Assembly: GCA_965178125.1 (NCBI GenBank)
Contig: OZ237739.1
Coordinates: 186,001 to 250,000 of the forward strand
Source of the DNA: Bilabrum cf. latius
Lineage: Eukaryota; Bigyra: Bicosoecida; Bigyra; Bicosoecida
DNA: 64,000 bases
Reading direction: 5' to 3'
Shown here: one piece after another, positions 25,601-37,700 of the stretch
Layout of the letters: the number at the start of each line of letters is the position of its first letter
Position numbering within the stretch: the first letter of the stretch is position 1
Translations under genes and position numbers: made by a program
The notes under the pieces: model-generated
Database searches by the model: none
What the model was told of the DNA's origin: nothing
The model's input: only the letters and a program-made list of their open reading frames with translations

Positions 25601-26833
25601 GCCGGCGCGTGCCAGTCGCGCCGGTTCAGGTCGGGCCACTGGAAGAGAGCGTCTCTGATCCTGTGGGTGGCTCTCGCCCACAGGTCCCTCCACCTCATGC
25701 GACACGCCACGTCAGACCCGTCACCAGCGACGGCCCCCGCATCGGCACCAGCACCGAAGGAGACCTCTGTGTCGGTGCCCCGGGGGTCCGTGCCTGTGCT
25801 CGACCCTCGGCTGCTATCTCTCTGCGGAGCAAATCCGCTGGCAGTCCCAGGAGTCGATAGCTGTGGGCTGGTGATGGCGAAGCTTGCAGGCCGGTACCCT
25901 GCCCCCGGCACAGCGGAGGAGGCGGCGGCAGGGGCAGGGGCAGGGGCCGCTCTGGGTACGCCCGTGCTGCCACCGGGTAGGTGCTCCGCAGAGTCCTTCC
26001 CAGTGGCCGCGGCGGGCAGGCCCAGGCCGGGCCAGAGTAGACCGTAGGGCAGGCCCATCCTCGCGGCAAGGTCTTCGCCTCCGCCCGCGCTGTTGCCAAC
26101 CTTTAGACCGATGCCGCCCGCCGCGGCGATGATGGGAGCCGGATAATTCATCACTTTTGGCGTGCCGCTCTAGTCGGGGGACTGTACCCTCACTGAGAGG
26201 ATGAGCCCGGCGTCGTGCTCCCAGGGGCAGAGCCGGAGCAGGAACGCGCCCTGCTGCTCGCTCTAGCCGAGGATCAGGTCTGCGGCCGGGCGTGTTTGCA
26301 TCCCTTGGAAGCCCGTAAATGCTAAATCTAGCACTAAAAGCCTGTAGCTGGCGGCACATATGCACTCTGCCATGGAGGAGCAGCGTCCGCCTCGAATTCC
26401 AGTTTCAGCACCCAGGCATGTCAGCACGCCAGCAAAATCCACCAGAGCGCACTGACTCGCGGGGTCCTGGCTGGCACGTCTAGACAGATAGTAGGGCGAG
26501 TAACTTGACTTGTCCAAGTCGGGTGGCCTTGCGACTTCTGGCAAAGTGGCCTGCCCGACGCAGCCAAGCGCATGCTTCCACGCAGCCAGCACCCTGGGAA
26601 TAGCTCGCCCAAAATCGGAAAAGGAGCGGTCCTCAGACAATATAGTTTGTAGTCTATTCGACACCGCAGCCCATGGTAATGTTGGGGGTATCTTCGATTT
26701 ACCAGCACTGCGAACGATTGGGTGTTGTCGTTATGGTAAATATTGGATCTGGCGAGCTTTCGTTCAAAGCAGGGTAAACACCGCCAACTCACGCCCTCTA
26801 GATGTATCTCCATAATTCTAGTGCTCTCTGCAT
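21598..26833 (-). CDS. SH2-like family protein 1 (large, minus strand)
   Basis: Exon 1 is 26833-26793, exon 2 26707-21598 (TGA), about 1,716 residues. Fifteen in-frame UAGs are needed (for example 26800, 26265, 25158, 24438, 23904, 22347, 21771). Residues about 15-140 are helical and match the paralogues (WAAVSNRLQTIL). Residues about 140-190 resemble an SH2 core: GFQG, an Ala/Leu helix, then GAFLLRLCPWEHDAG and LSVRV. Arg of FLLR aligns with the phosphotyrosine-binding Arg-betaB5 of SH2 domains, and the layout is closest to STAT-type SH2. Further shared blocks are MPLPVQGTHRRAL and YYMLRRSMS. The C-terminal half is disordered, with poly-Gln (22629-22662), Gly-Gln repeats and Arg/Ser stretches. 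The likely role is cytosolic or nuclear signalling; unproven. Confidence 0.72.
22629..22662 (-). repeat. CTG triplet run encoding poly-Gln
   Basis: About eleven ctg triplets (plus strand) encode a glutamine run near residue 1,363 of the SH2-like protein. Confidence 0.9.
26708..26792 (-). other. Conserved phase-2 intron, SH2-like gene 1
   Basis: 85 nt, GTGAGT donor, GTTCGCAG acceptor. Position and phase match introns at 34307-34394, 39379-39468 and 46366-46452. Confidence 0.8.
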
Positions 26834-27258
26834 TGGTGGTGGTTCACGGCGCGAACGTGGTGAGCTTGCCGGAGGTCCGGAGGCTAAAGTCTGCGGAACC
26901 AAATCCGAGGAGAACGGCGCTGCGCAATTGTGTCATTTCACCCACATTCTCTAGGGGCGCCTCTGCTGGGTGCGATAGTACCTATCGGCTAATTTGTGCG
27001 CCTTGCTTGTGGCCACAAGCAGGCCGCTGCCTGTCGCGGAGGGGCCAAAATCAAATCGAGCCGTGGATGGCTCCAGCTACAGACGTGCTGCTACAAGCCA
27101 CGTGCAGACCATAGTGCCGACCAACCCGTCCAGATTTGGGGGACGAGGACAGGAAATCACTCCGCCAGACAACCTGGAACGCCCACCCCCCGAGCAGAGC
27201 CCTGTAGCCCACTCAACCTGGCCTAGACCCCTTCAAAGTTTACGAGCTACATCTCATT
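26834..27258. other. Intergenic, no supported gene
   Basis: 425 bases between two minus-strand genes. It should contain the promoter of SH2-like gene 1. No gene found. Confidence 0.45.
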
Positions 27259-29817
27259 TTACTTCTACTCCAGCTGCTACTAACCCTGCTGCTTCAGGAG
27301 CGCCTCGGTCGCAAGCGCGATCAGGCCGGCGCTCGGCCTCTTGGCCCCTGCCTCCAGCAACACCCTCGCGCACTCCTCGTGCCCAAACAGCATGGCGGCC
27401 TCTAGCGGGGTCACTGCGCCGCATCGGGGGGTCTCGCCCTCCATCTCCAGCCCGCCTGCCAGCTTGCCCAGCCTCAGCCGCTTGCCCAGCTCCAGGGGCC
27501 TGCCATTGCTCGCTGCTCGGAACACCCTCCCCGCGTCCCTGTGCGCCTCATGCGCCCGCCTGAATGCAAGCAAATCGTGCTTCCTGACGGCCGCCCTCGC
27601 CGACTTCACCCCGCGCACCCTCCCAGCCAGCCTGCTCCCCACCAGGAACGGCGAACTGCCTGCCGACAGCACCGCATCCATGATCCCTTGCTTTGCCATG
27701 GTCCGCAAAGCGTCCAGGCCCAGCGTCACGCGGCCAGGGCGGGCCATGCCCCGTTGCTGCCAGTGCTGCAGTTCCTCTCGCGCCGTGTCAACGATCCAGT
27801 TGCTCAGGCTGCACATGAGTGCCTCAAACTCTAAACACCACCGGGGTATGCCGGGCTGATCGAGGGGGTCGTTGTTACTCGGCCAGAGGGGTATAGAGGG
27901 GTCTCGAGCAGCCTCGGTGATGGACTGCTGACGCGCTTCCAGTGTCTGGCGCGCCTTCAACGCCGCCCCTTGAAGCTCTCGGAGGGACGAAGGGGCTGCA
28001 GCTGGCAATGGCGCCGGCTTTGGCGCTTTATGGGCACCTGAGTCTCTTCGAGAGGCAGCGCGCACGGCGGCCGCAGCGGCCGCAGCGGCAGCAGCGGCAG
28101 CAGCGGCAGCAGCGGCGGGCCGGTTGTGCGATTCAGCAAAATGTCCGGCGGAAGCTGTGTGGGCTGCAGCAGCTGCAGCGGCAGCAGCGGCAGCAGCGGC
28201 GGGCCGGTTGTGCGATTCAGCAAAATGTCCGGCGGCAGCTGTGTGGGTGAGTGAAGCCCTAGTAAATGCAGCAGGCTTAGATGTAGATTTATACGCAGCG
28301 ACCACCGCTGAAACAGCGTCTGCACTTTTTTTGGTGTGCAACCGTGTCGGGGCGGGATCCACGACGTGGTCTAAAGCCGCCTGCTCGAAGAGCGTCAGTG
28401 TCTGCGCGAAAGCAGGCTCGCTTGCTTCGCTCGAAGTGTCCTCAGTACTCTGCTCTGCCTGCGATCGTGGCTCGTTGCCTGCACCTAGGGCCTGCATGAA
28501 ATCGAAATTTGCTGCGCGAATGTCCGCGGCGAGCGCGCTGCAGCGACACGTCAGTACCTCACTCTCGACCCTCGGGCCGCTGCAGCGACACTTCAGTACC
28601 TCACTCTCGACCCCGCTACCACCACTGATGGGGCCATCGATGCCGCTGGCAATCCGAAGTAATCGGATCCTGAGAGCCAACTTCTAAAGCGATGTGTCAG
28701 ACTTTGCGCGAAGCTTGGCGCTCTCGTCGTGGCTGCATTCTGCCCTCTCTACAAGCACAGCGTTTGGCTTGTAGCCGTCGGGACAGACCACCACGCTGCG
28801 CAGCATCGGGTGCCTGGCGAACGCAGACGCTGATTGCGATTTAAGGCGCTCGTACGGGTCCGGCTTGGGCTCCCTTTCTTCCTCCTCTGCGCGGTGCCCG
28901 TACATCGCATAGTAGTCGTCATCCACTGGTGGACTCTCTTCCTCATCCTCGTCCTCGTCCTCGTATAGATCCCGCGACCAAATGACCAGTTCCCGCAGAG
29001 ATACCATGCCTGCTGCCTAAAGCAAATGCGAAGTCTCGAGGGAAGGCTCTTCATAGGGCTACGAGATGGCCCCGATGTGAAGCACCCGAAGCGAGCAGTT
29101 CCTGCTCACCGACGCCATGAACTCCGTCAGACCCGAACAGGTCGAGAACATGCACGGCCCTCTAACAAGACTAGGTTCTAGCTGGAGTCCAAACGCGGGC
29201 AAACAGCTGCGGGTGTCGCTGGTGAACCGCAGATCCTCGATGGTGTCATTGCGAGCTAGGGCAGCTCCCAAACTGGCTCCGGTTTCTGTATGACGATCTA
29301 AAGCCTCGCATTCTTGTGTCAACACCACCTGCAAATGCTTCAGAGTACGACTCTTGAGAAGCAGGATCGCTAGGTCGGCCCAAATACCGAAGTTGCCCGA
29401 GGCAACGATCTGCAGGCTTTCTAGCTACGCCGCCATAGCCGCAAGCTTGAAGATGGATTGCAGCATGACATCCGGAAGGGCGACATCACATTTAAATTGC
29501 CGAAGTCTTTGGGTGGCAAACAGGATGGGCAGGAGGTTTGCAAGCAGTTCTTGCCCACAGGTGCCATACTTCGATGACAGTATTTGAATAGAAGTGATAG
29601 CTTTGCTAGACGCCAGCTTGTCAAGGATGCCTTGAATGTAAACATCGTTTTCCAGATGCTGGACATCTACTTCTAACCAATGCAAGCACTCGATCACGCG
29701 GGGAGAGCTCATCGAAAATAGTTGCCAGAACTGATGAGGCCAAGCTCCGGCACTACAGTGCAGTGCACTTTTACAAATAGCACACCGTGCCTCAACACCC
29801 CCACTGCACCGTTTCAT
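27259..29817 (-). CDS. LRR protein with Ala-rich repeats and ankyrin-like end
   Basis: ATG 29817-29815 to TAA 27261-27259, 852 residues. UAG=Gln occurs at 29427, 29061, 29019, 28686, 27282, 27279 and 27267. The first 300 residues are LRR-like (QLESLQIVASGNFGIWADL, LRVLHIGAI, SLRELVIWS), with an acidic patch (YEDEDEDEEES). The middle holds two internal duplications: a Cys motif (ESEVLKCRCSGP then ESEVLTCRCSAL) and two AGHFAESHNRP units, each followed by poly-Ala. The C-terminus has a helical block with WCLEFEALMCSLSNW and an ankyrin-like hairpin (GAVTPLEAAMLFGHEECARV). No signal peptide. Its ATG lies only 30 bases after the stop of the upstream gene. Function is unknown. Confidence 0.78.
28066..28205 (-). 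repeat. Poly-Ala coding repeats, duplicated unit
   Basis: Two GC-rich gcagcggcagcagcgg tracts encode poly-Ala. Each is preceded on the coding strand by the same AGHFAESHNRP segment, so a unit of roughly 80-90 bases has been duplicated. Confidence 0.85.
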
Positions 29818-29847
29818 TCGCTTCACATCGATGCAGATCGACGCATC

Positions 29848-32800
29848 TCATTCAGGTCCTGTCTAAGCACCGCCCACGAGCTGCACGCCGAAGAGTCTAG
29901 CTGCCACGGCGAGCGCGAAAGGCTCCACGCCAGCCACGCGACCACCGGCATACCCAAAAGCACCGGCACTTTCGGCTGCGTCAAGCCCTCTTGCCGACTC
30001 CCAGCGAATCCGGCCCGCAAGCAGCATGGCAAGCCCACGACCAGCATCAGCGGAACCACTGGCAGATTCGCTCCCAGGTGGCACGCCACCACGCAGCCCC
30101 ATACCCCGTGCTCCACCCCACACCAGACCCGTGCACCATCCCCCCCCTTCCTCCTCCTCCTACTCCCGGGCCAGCCTGAGTACTGCCTACACCAAGGCAG
30201 CACCGCCCGCCCCACCGTCCCGCAGCATCCGTCCAGGCAGCCGCATGGGTACACCCAGGGAACACAGCGCCCCCCACACCGAGGCACTCCCCGCGCGCAG
30301 CTCACGACACGCCCAGGCGAGGCACCCTGGAGCAGACCGCTCGGCCGCCCACGCGACCTCCTTGAGCCATCCACCGCCGTGGGATGCACCTGCACCACCG
30401 TGCAATGCATCCGCGCAGCGCTCGCACGCAAACAGCATCGTTTCCTGGAGCGCGGCGCGCCCCACGGACCGCTGGATGCCGGCCAGCAGCGCAAGTGAAC
30501 CAGCGCCGATTCCCATGCGCCCAGCAGCACCCGCACCGGCACCCTCGTCCACGCCCACCGACTCGCATGCGCGCAGGGTCGCCGCACCAGGGGTGCCGGG
30601 CACCGGCGCACCCCCAATAGAGGGGTCCGAAGGCAGCGGGTGGGCGTGGGGCCCGCTGCCCCTTCTGCGGACCGCACCCGGTCCTGCGATGCATAGTGTG
30701 ACGAGTGCGTCCAGCGCTATGCCAGGAGGTGCATCAGCTGCCCCATGCCCCTGAACGCCTGCGCTTGCAAAAGTGGGCGAATGGGGATGCGGCAGCCGAA
30801 ACCTGGATGGCCCAGCCGGTGGCGTGCGCCGCCCATCTTCCGATGTTGCCTACGATGCACCTGCAATGCTGCTGACCATGCTTCCCGCCGGAGAGGGCGG
30901 CTTCGGCTACGTATTCGGCAGCGCATGCTGCGCCGCACTGCCGCCCGTCAATCCGGGAGGCTGCATGGCGACGGGAGCGTCCACAAGAAGCGAGGACGGA
31001 GGCGCCCGAAGGCCGCGCACACCCACAGTCACGCTTGTTGTCACGCTGCGCTGCAGGTTCCTGCCGCCCTAGGACCCCTGACTCCCGCCTTGCCAGTGGC
31101 CTTGCGGGTGTCCAAGCGCCAGAAGAGAGGGTTCAACAGCGCCAGTGCCAGCACCGCCGCGGATCTGCAAGTCGGCGCCCTCCAGGCTGATTCCCCGGGT
31201 GGCCCTGGAATGGTGCGTGGGTGGCGGTTGATGCTGCTCCAAGCGAGGAGTGCCCAGAACGCTGTGCTCCGTGCTGTGCGTTCCCGCCGTGTCGCTGCGG
31301 TGCGCGACGGGCGCCGCCGGGCGTGCAGGCTGCGAGGCGGCCATCAGTTGGACCTGCGGCCGGGACGTGGCCACCACCGACCCGGGGGGTGGCATGGCCT
31401 CCAGCTCCTGATCAAGCTGTCTAATCGCGGATATTTCTGCCTTGAGTGCCGATTCGGCCTCGCGCATGGGCACCAGCACGAGCGGCGGTTCCCGCGCCGC
31501 GGCAGGAGTCGCTTGCTGCTGCCAAGCACCCGTCTGTTTGCTCTGCCCACCCGCCGCACCTGGTGCTGCGGCGTGCCCGTACAGCCGCAGCACGGCCGCG
31601 GTCGCCCTGCTGCTTCCCTCTTCTAGCTCCTCACACTCCTCCACCGAGGGCAGCTCGTCCGCGATGCAGTCCAGCATGGCGCGCACGTCTGCGCCTGCTG
31701 CCCTGAACGCGCCGTCCTGCAGCTGTTCTTCGCCAGTCCCACGCGCGGTTGCACCCCCTGCCGCACCGGACAAGGCACCGGCACCATGGTCCGTCGGCCG
31801 GGATACATCTAGTCTGGCGCACCTCTCGATCCGAACGTCCGACCTGTGTGCCGGCACGGAGACCTGCCACGCGTCGAGGATCTGGGAGCGCAGGGGCCCG
31901 CCTTTCGCCAGGTCCATCCGGGACTGCTGCCACGTGGTGGAGCGGAACATGTCTTCGGCGCCGCGCTGCTTGGAGTCCGACACGCACCTCAGGGGAAAGG
32001 GGCTGAGGTGGAAGTCTGCCTCTCGGTTCAGAGAGTCCTCCGGACCGGGGGCTGGGAGCACCCGGGGCGGCCGGCACGCGCGGCATGCGGAGCTTCGTCT
32101 CGATTCTGCGATCATGGACTCCAGCGGTGGCAGCAGCATGCCCTCGGCACCCTACCGCACGGCGTGCGCGGCCGCTCTCGTCCTCCACTGGTCGCACGCC
32201 CTCTCCCATTTGGTGATTTCGTCCCAAGGGTTTCGATCCGGCGGCCACGCGCGCACGGGCCAGTGCATGGGGTCGCACCGGTGAGAGGTGACTCCTCGGA
32301 ACGCAATGTTGATCGCCATCCTCATGTCGTCCAAGTTCGCCGCCTAGATCGCCTTGAACGCCTCATTTTCGATCGGCGCCTTGTGCAGGCCTTCCAGCTC
32401 CCGGTGCTTCCGCTTCACCCTGCCGGCCTTCACGCCATTCGCATGCGTGCTGATCAGCATGAAGTCCATAGTGAACGCCGATCTGGATCTCTCGATATTG
32501 CTGGGATCCGTGGGCCAATACTTGCGCGTGGAGGACTGCCGCAGCGCATAGGCACCCGGCAGCTTGGGCTCGAGTGTGGGGTGCACACCTACTCCCTACA
32601 TGGCTGCCACACGCCTTCTCACCTCGTCACTGTGCTGCAGCAGACGGTCGCTGACAAAGGGGCGAGGGGACTGGTGCTGGAGCGCAGCTGCCGTGTCCTC
32701 GATGGCCCGATCCAAGGAATCGTCGCCCCTTTGCCTCCTGGCGAACGCCCGCCTGTGATACCCTTGCAGACACAGGGGCACCTGGCCGCGGATCTCCAGT

Positions 32801-34447
32801 CCCAGCGGAGGCTTCTCCGCCGCTTGTGCAAAGGCGCGCTCGATCGAGGCTCCCAGGGATCTGGCGTGTTCCAGCAAGGCCTTGTTGTGATCCTCCGTCG
32901 GCCAGTCGCCCAGCAGTGCCACATAGCCCCCTGTTGGGCGCAGTCGATCCCGCAGCAGGCCGCCTGATCCCACTGCTGCGGCGCCCTGCACTGCGGGGGT
33001 CGCGCCTGCAGAGCTCCCCCACTCCACATTGTCTGCGCCCAAGCTACCAGCAATACTTCCTGACGCGCGGTCCCCTGCCTTGTTCCCTGGGTCACGCGGA
33101 TCCCCGAACACTGGCTCGAGAGAGAGCTGTCCGTCCACTGCGGATCGCCGCCACGCGAGCCTCACGTGCAGCACCTCGGACCCGCGATCGCTCACACCAG
33201 CAGGACCACCAAGCACCGGCCCGAGCGAAGTCGGAGCGGCTCGGACGGGATCAGCCGCAGCTGCCGCCGCCTCGCACTGTTCCCTGGTGGGCCAGCACCA
33301 GCTTGCGGCCGCGACGGAGTTCACCGCGTCGGCCCAGCGCTCCTGCATTGTCTTACCATTACTCTGTTTCCCTTCGCTGATTCTGCCCGCATCGGCTGGT
33401 GCGTCCTCACTTGCTGTTGCTGCCACCATTCCCACCCCTGCCCCCACCCCTGACCCTGACCCTGCCTGCTCTCCATCGGTGCCACTGGTGGGCGCAAGCC
33501 CGCCCCAGCCGTCCCCGGTCTCGTCTATGCCGGTGGCTGGATCACTTGTTGATGGGGTACATGTGGTGCCCCAGTAGTCGTCATCACCGGCACCCTGCTC
33601 CGATGCGCCCCAGGGCGACGGCCAGCTGTCGCCCCCGCCTGCACCAGTGGCAGCAGGAGCTGCTGAGATTCTCGCTCGCCAGTGCGACTCGGCGCTTCTG
33701 ACGGCCTACGGTGGAAACACAGCGTCAAGCGGTACCGCGGTTATTTCTGCAGCCTTTTCTGTGACTCGGCGCGCGGCAACAATCGGTGGCGGCAGCTCGA
33801 TGCGCAGCGGACACCTGCCATCGGAGACCCTCCACGACAAAATCAAGCCGTCTGCGTACTCCAGGGTAGAGAACCGGACTAGCCACGATCCGCTCTCCAG
33901 AGTTTGAGACAGAATCAACTCCGAGGCTGGCCGGTACTGCCGCCCCTGAAAGCCGGCAAATGCGCTTTCCAGGCAGAGCATGCGCCACGCCGCGGCGGCC
34001 ACCACCCATCCAGCGTCTGGTGGCCCACCACCGCGACTAGCGGGAGAATCTCCCACTGGCAGCTGGATCATCAGTCCTAAGCATTGTATGGCATCAATTA
34101 ATGACGAAAGATGCACGAGGCCTGTCTCGCGTTCCTCGTGGCTCACTGAACCCTCTTCACCCATCGCGCCGACTGCAATCTTCCAAGCGCTGACCCCTCG
34201 GCGCACCTGCGCTGACGGCCAAGCAGGTAAATGCTTGCGAATGCATGCCTCTATTTGACGACTCAAGCTCTGCCATGTGCGGCACTGCAGCTGCCGGGTA
34301 CGCGACCTGCGAGGCGTGGAATCCGTCAGATTTCAGCACTCCGGTGAGGCTTTCACAACTGAAGAGGGCCTGCGCCGATGAAGTCAAGGCTTACTAATGG
34401 GTTGTTAAGGTCGGTGTGCACCACCAATGCAAGATTTGCGGTAGCAT
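29848..34447 (-). CDS. SH2-like family protein 2 (large, minus strand)
   Basis: Exon 1 is 34447-34395, exon 2 34306-29848 (TGA), 1,503 residues. About eleven UAGs are read as Gln, including 33708, 32598, 32346, 32154, 31071 and 29865. One is split by the intron (TA at the donor side, G after it). The N-terminal helical block (WQSLSRQIEACIRK) aligns with family member 1. The SH2-like segment (about residues 135-185) contains GFQGRQYRPASELIL and GSWLVRFSTLEYADG, keeping the Arg of FLVR. Shared blocks CLQGYHRRAF (about 535) and PGAYALRQSS (about 597) follow, then a long Ala/Gly-rich, partly helical tail with REPPLVLVPMREAE and a poly-Glu patch. The start could be farther upstream, because the exon-1 frame is open to 34675. 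Confidence 0.72.
34307..34394 (-). other. Conserved phase-2 intron, SH2-like gene 2
   Basis: 88 nt, GTAAGC donor, CCTCGCAG acceptor. Splicing assembles a UAG codon from both exons and bypasses an in-frame TGA. Confidence 0.75.
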
Positions 34448-34726
34448 CGTTGGAAACACGCTGCTAGAAAAGCTGGTTATGAAAGGTGGCCATGTGCAGC
34501 GCATTGCATTATCCATAGACACTGTGGCATAGACAAGTCTAGACGCTAGTGTTTTTAAGCAAGATAGCAATTGCAAGTCGAACCATACGACCCGCAAGTG
34601 TGCTGCGGCAGCCTCACAACACATCGTGCGCGCTCGTCCACTCCCCCCATTCCACAGCAGGAGACGGGCGCGCATTCAAGAAGCCGCTCGACGCTGGACC
34701 CGGCTGGCCCTTCACCACTGGGACCC

Positions 34727-37700
34727 TCACTGCGCGGTGGCCGCCAGCACCACCGCAAATGCGATGAGAGCTGCCGCTAGCGCAGAAGCTCCCTGCACGG
34801 CGGGAGAAGCCCCATCATCGTCAAAGAGACCCCCTGCAGGGTCATCCACCGAGCCCGCCGCATCGTCAGCCCCCCCGCCACCGCCCTCCGAGTCGTCACC
34901 CTCGTCCGCCTCACCCCCATCGTCATCCCTGGGCCCGGTATCGTCCTATTGCGGAAGATTTGCATCATCAGCGCTCAGGTCATCGTCTCCGTCATCGTCC
35001 GCGAAGACTGGCGGGAAGCTGCCCGTGGTGCTGGCCGTGGCGCCCGCAGGCCTCGAGGGATCTGCCAGCGCGGTCCTGGAGTTCTCGATCAAAAAGCTCT
35101 CCGCAAACTCCATGTCGAGGGCGCCGTCCTGGGCCAGCTCGTTCACGTGGGTCGCGGCGGCAGACGTCGCGGCGTCCGACTCTAGCCTCAGGCTCACCGT
35201 GAACGTGATGGTGGAGGCAGCCGCACTGCCCGACTGAAGCGAACGGCGGCGGCTGCTTTCAATCCCGCTGCCTGAGCTGCTACCGCCGGCCGCGCCACTA
35301 CTGCTGCTACTGCTGCTGCTTGCTTCCTCTGCCTCGGGGGCGATGCTTATACCAGTGACTGTGCACTGGTCCATGCGCGCACCCACCTGCCTGGTCACGT
35401 CCTCGCATACCCTGGTCTCCAGCATGGCGCGCACCTCGGGGTTCTGCACGAAGCTGGCGTTCATGTTGGTGAACCGGATCTGCACGTCCTGTGCGGCACT
35501 GGCCCTGCAAGTGGCCGGAAAATCCGAACTCTGCAGCCCTGTGCACGCGTTCAGGAGACGTTCCCTGACGCTATCGGGCGAGGGCTCGAAGTCGTTGTCG
35601 GCGGCGCGGGTGCCCATCACGGTGGCCTGATACAAAGCGCCGTCGGCGCAGCAGCCGGCGGCCTGCACGGCTGCCTTGATTGCCATGGAGCAGTTGGTGG
35701 AGCAGGTGGCGAGCGTGTTGAAGTCGAACAGGTTGGTGGGTCTGCCCTTTGACCCCCCCGCCGGTGCTGTCTAGCATGCCTTCATCATGGCCCGGGCCTG
35801 GACATCCATGGTTCCGATGCAGTAAGAAGAAGAGCTGCCCTGCTGCTGCCCGCACCCGTAGCTCAGCTGCAGCAACTCCTGACCGCTGGCTCCGACCTGA
35901 TCCCTCCCAAAACTCAGGACCGCCCTGCCACACTGGCTGCAGATCTATCCCATCTCCGCGTCCGTGGGCACGTCATGGGTCTCGTCGTCGTCCGTGGTAT
36001 CGTCATCGTCCGTGGTGTCGTCATCGTCCGTTGTGTCATCATCGTCCGTTGTGTCATCATCATCGCTCTCATCGGTGAAAAAACCGGCCTCAGCCAGCTC
36101 GGGGAGGCAGTACTCGCCTCCCGCCCTGAGGCAGACGAGGTCGATCGACTACTACAACTGGCTGAAGAAAAACAGCGGCCCGACCCCGTCATCACCATCA
36201 TCATCATCATCGAAGAAGCTCGTATCGTCATCGAGTCCAACATAGTCGTCGTGACTGTGGGAACCGTTGCCGTGCGTGTGGGTGTCGTCGTCATCCAGAA
36301 TGGTGTCGTCGGTCCCGTTGCCGTGCGTGTGGGTGTCGTCGTCATCCAGAATGGTGTCGTCGGTCCCGTTGCCGTGCGTGTGGGTGTCGTCGTCATCCAG
36401 AATGGTGTCGTCGGTCCCGTTGCCGTGCATGTGGGTGTCGTCGTCAATGGTGTCGTCGGTCCCGTTGCCGTGCATGTGGGTGTCGTCGTCATCCAGAATG
36501 GTGTCGTCGGTCCCGTTGCCGTGCATGTGGGTGTCGTCGTCATCCAGAATGGTGTCGTCGGTCGTATCGTCCGTGGTATCGTCGGTCGTATCGTCGGTAT
36601 CGTCGTCCGTGGTATCGTCGGTCGTATCATCACCGTCGTCTTGGAAGGAGTCAAGAACGGCAGTGACCAGCTCGAACTAGCGGACGAGGCTGCGCCCGAT
36701 CTTGCGGCCGCAAGAATCCCTGCCCCCGTCGCAAAGGGTGCCGATGTCTGTGGTGAGCTGCTGCTGGTCGATATCGCCCCCATCTCCGCCGATCTGATCA
36801 AACACGTTGCTCATGCCGTCCATGCAGAACTGCCCGTTGGGAGCCTTGAGGCACACGCTGCGAGGGGGCATGCCAGTGGGTTGGGCAGGGGCGGTGATGC
36901 TGGACGTGGGGCAGGGGCAGTGGGCATCCAGTGCCTAGATCTATCGAAGTCGGGGTAGGCCATGCAATCGTGCGATTGAAAATTGACCGCCACGCACACA
37001 GCACCCTACACACCAACCAACATACGAAAGAACCCCAAGCTGCAGCCATGGGCAGCAGCCGAGGACGCACCCCCAGGCCCGCCGCGTCCTCCCCACCAGG
37101 CAGGGAGCAGCACAGCTGGGGTAGCAGGCGAGGAGATGCCCCCAAGGGCCTAAAAGCCAATCATGCGCGACAAATGCAACAAGGCCAATCCAAACATCCA
37201 AGCAATAACTGTTAAACTCACAGGTCGAATTGCAGCATCTGCAGCACCACCTGCGGACACAGCCCCTGGCTGGCCATCTCGGTCGTGATGCTGCTTTGCG
37301 CAGCGAGCAGTTTCTGCGCACAAGTACTGGTGCACGCGGTCTGCGGGTCAAAATCGTCGTCGTCTGCGTCATCGCTGTCGTCTGTGTCATCGGATCCGTC
37401 GTCTGTGCCATTTCCCTGCATGAGCTGGCGCCTGGCTGCCAGCGGTCCCACGGGCTAATCGTCCGTGTCCGTGTCCTGGTGAGGCCGCCCATCGTCATCA
37501 ATTATGGGCAGCTGCGTGTCGTCAGACCCATCATCATCGTTAAAATGCTCGTCGCAAGAGTCTCCGATGTCGTTTATGATGCTGCAGCACATGGTATTGG
37601 GCTCGTTGGCGCAGATCTGCAAGGGGTCCTCCAGGACCCGAGCCTTGGGCAGGGTTCCGCCAACAAGGTGGGGTCCGTATCCCAATTGGCGATCAATCTG

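Noticed and set aside
29823-30677. Minus-strand 284-codon frame rich in Arg/Cys/Trp, and a plus-strand 242-codon Pro/Ser frame at 30026-30754.
   Set aside because: Both overlap the C-terminal part of SH2-like gene 2, whose own frame has normal composition and continues uninterrupted from upstream. The others are GC-rich shadows.
36250-36600. Regular repeats resembling a CRISPR array.
   Set aside because: Units are contiguous 51-base coding repeats without spacers, inside a gene, in a eukaryotic genome.
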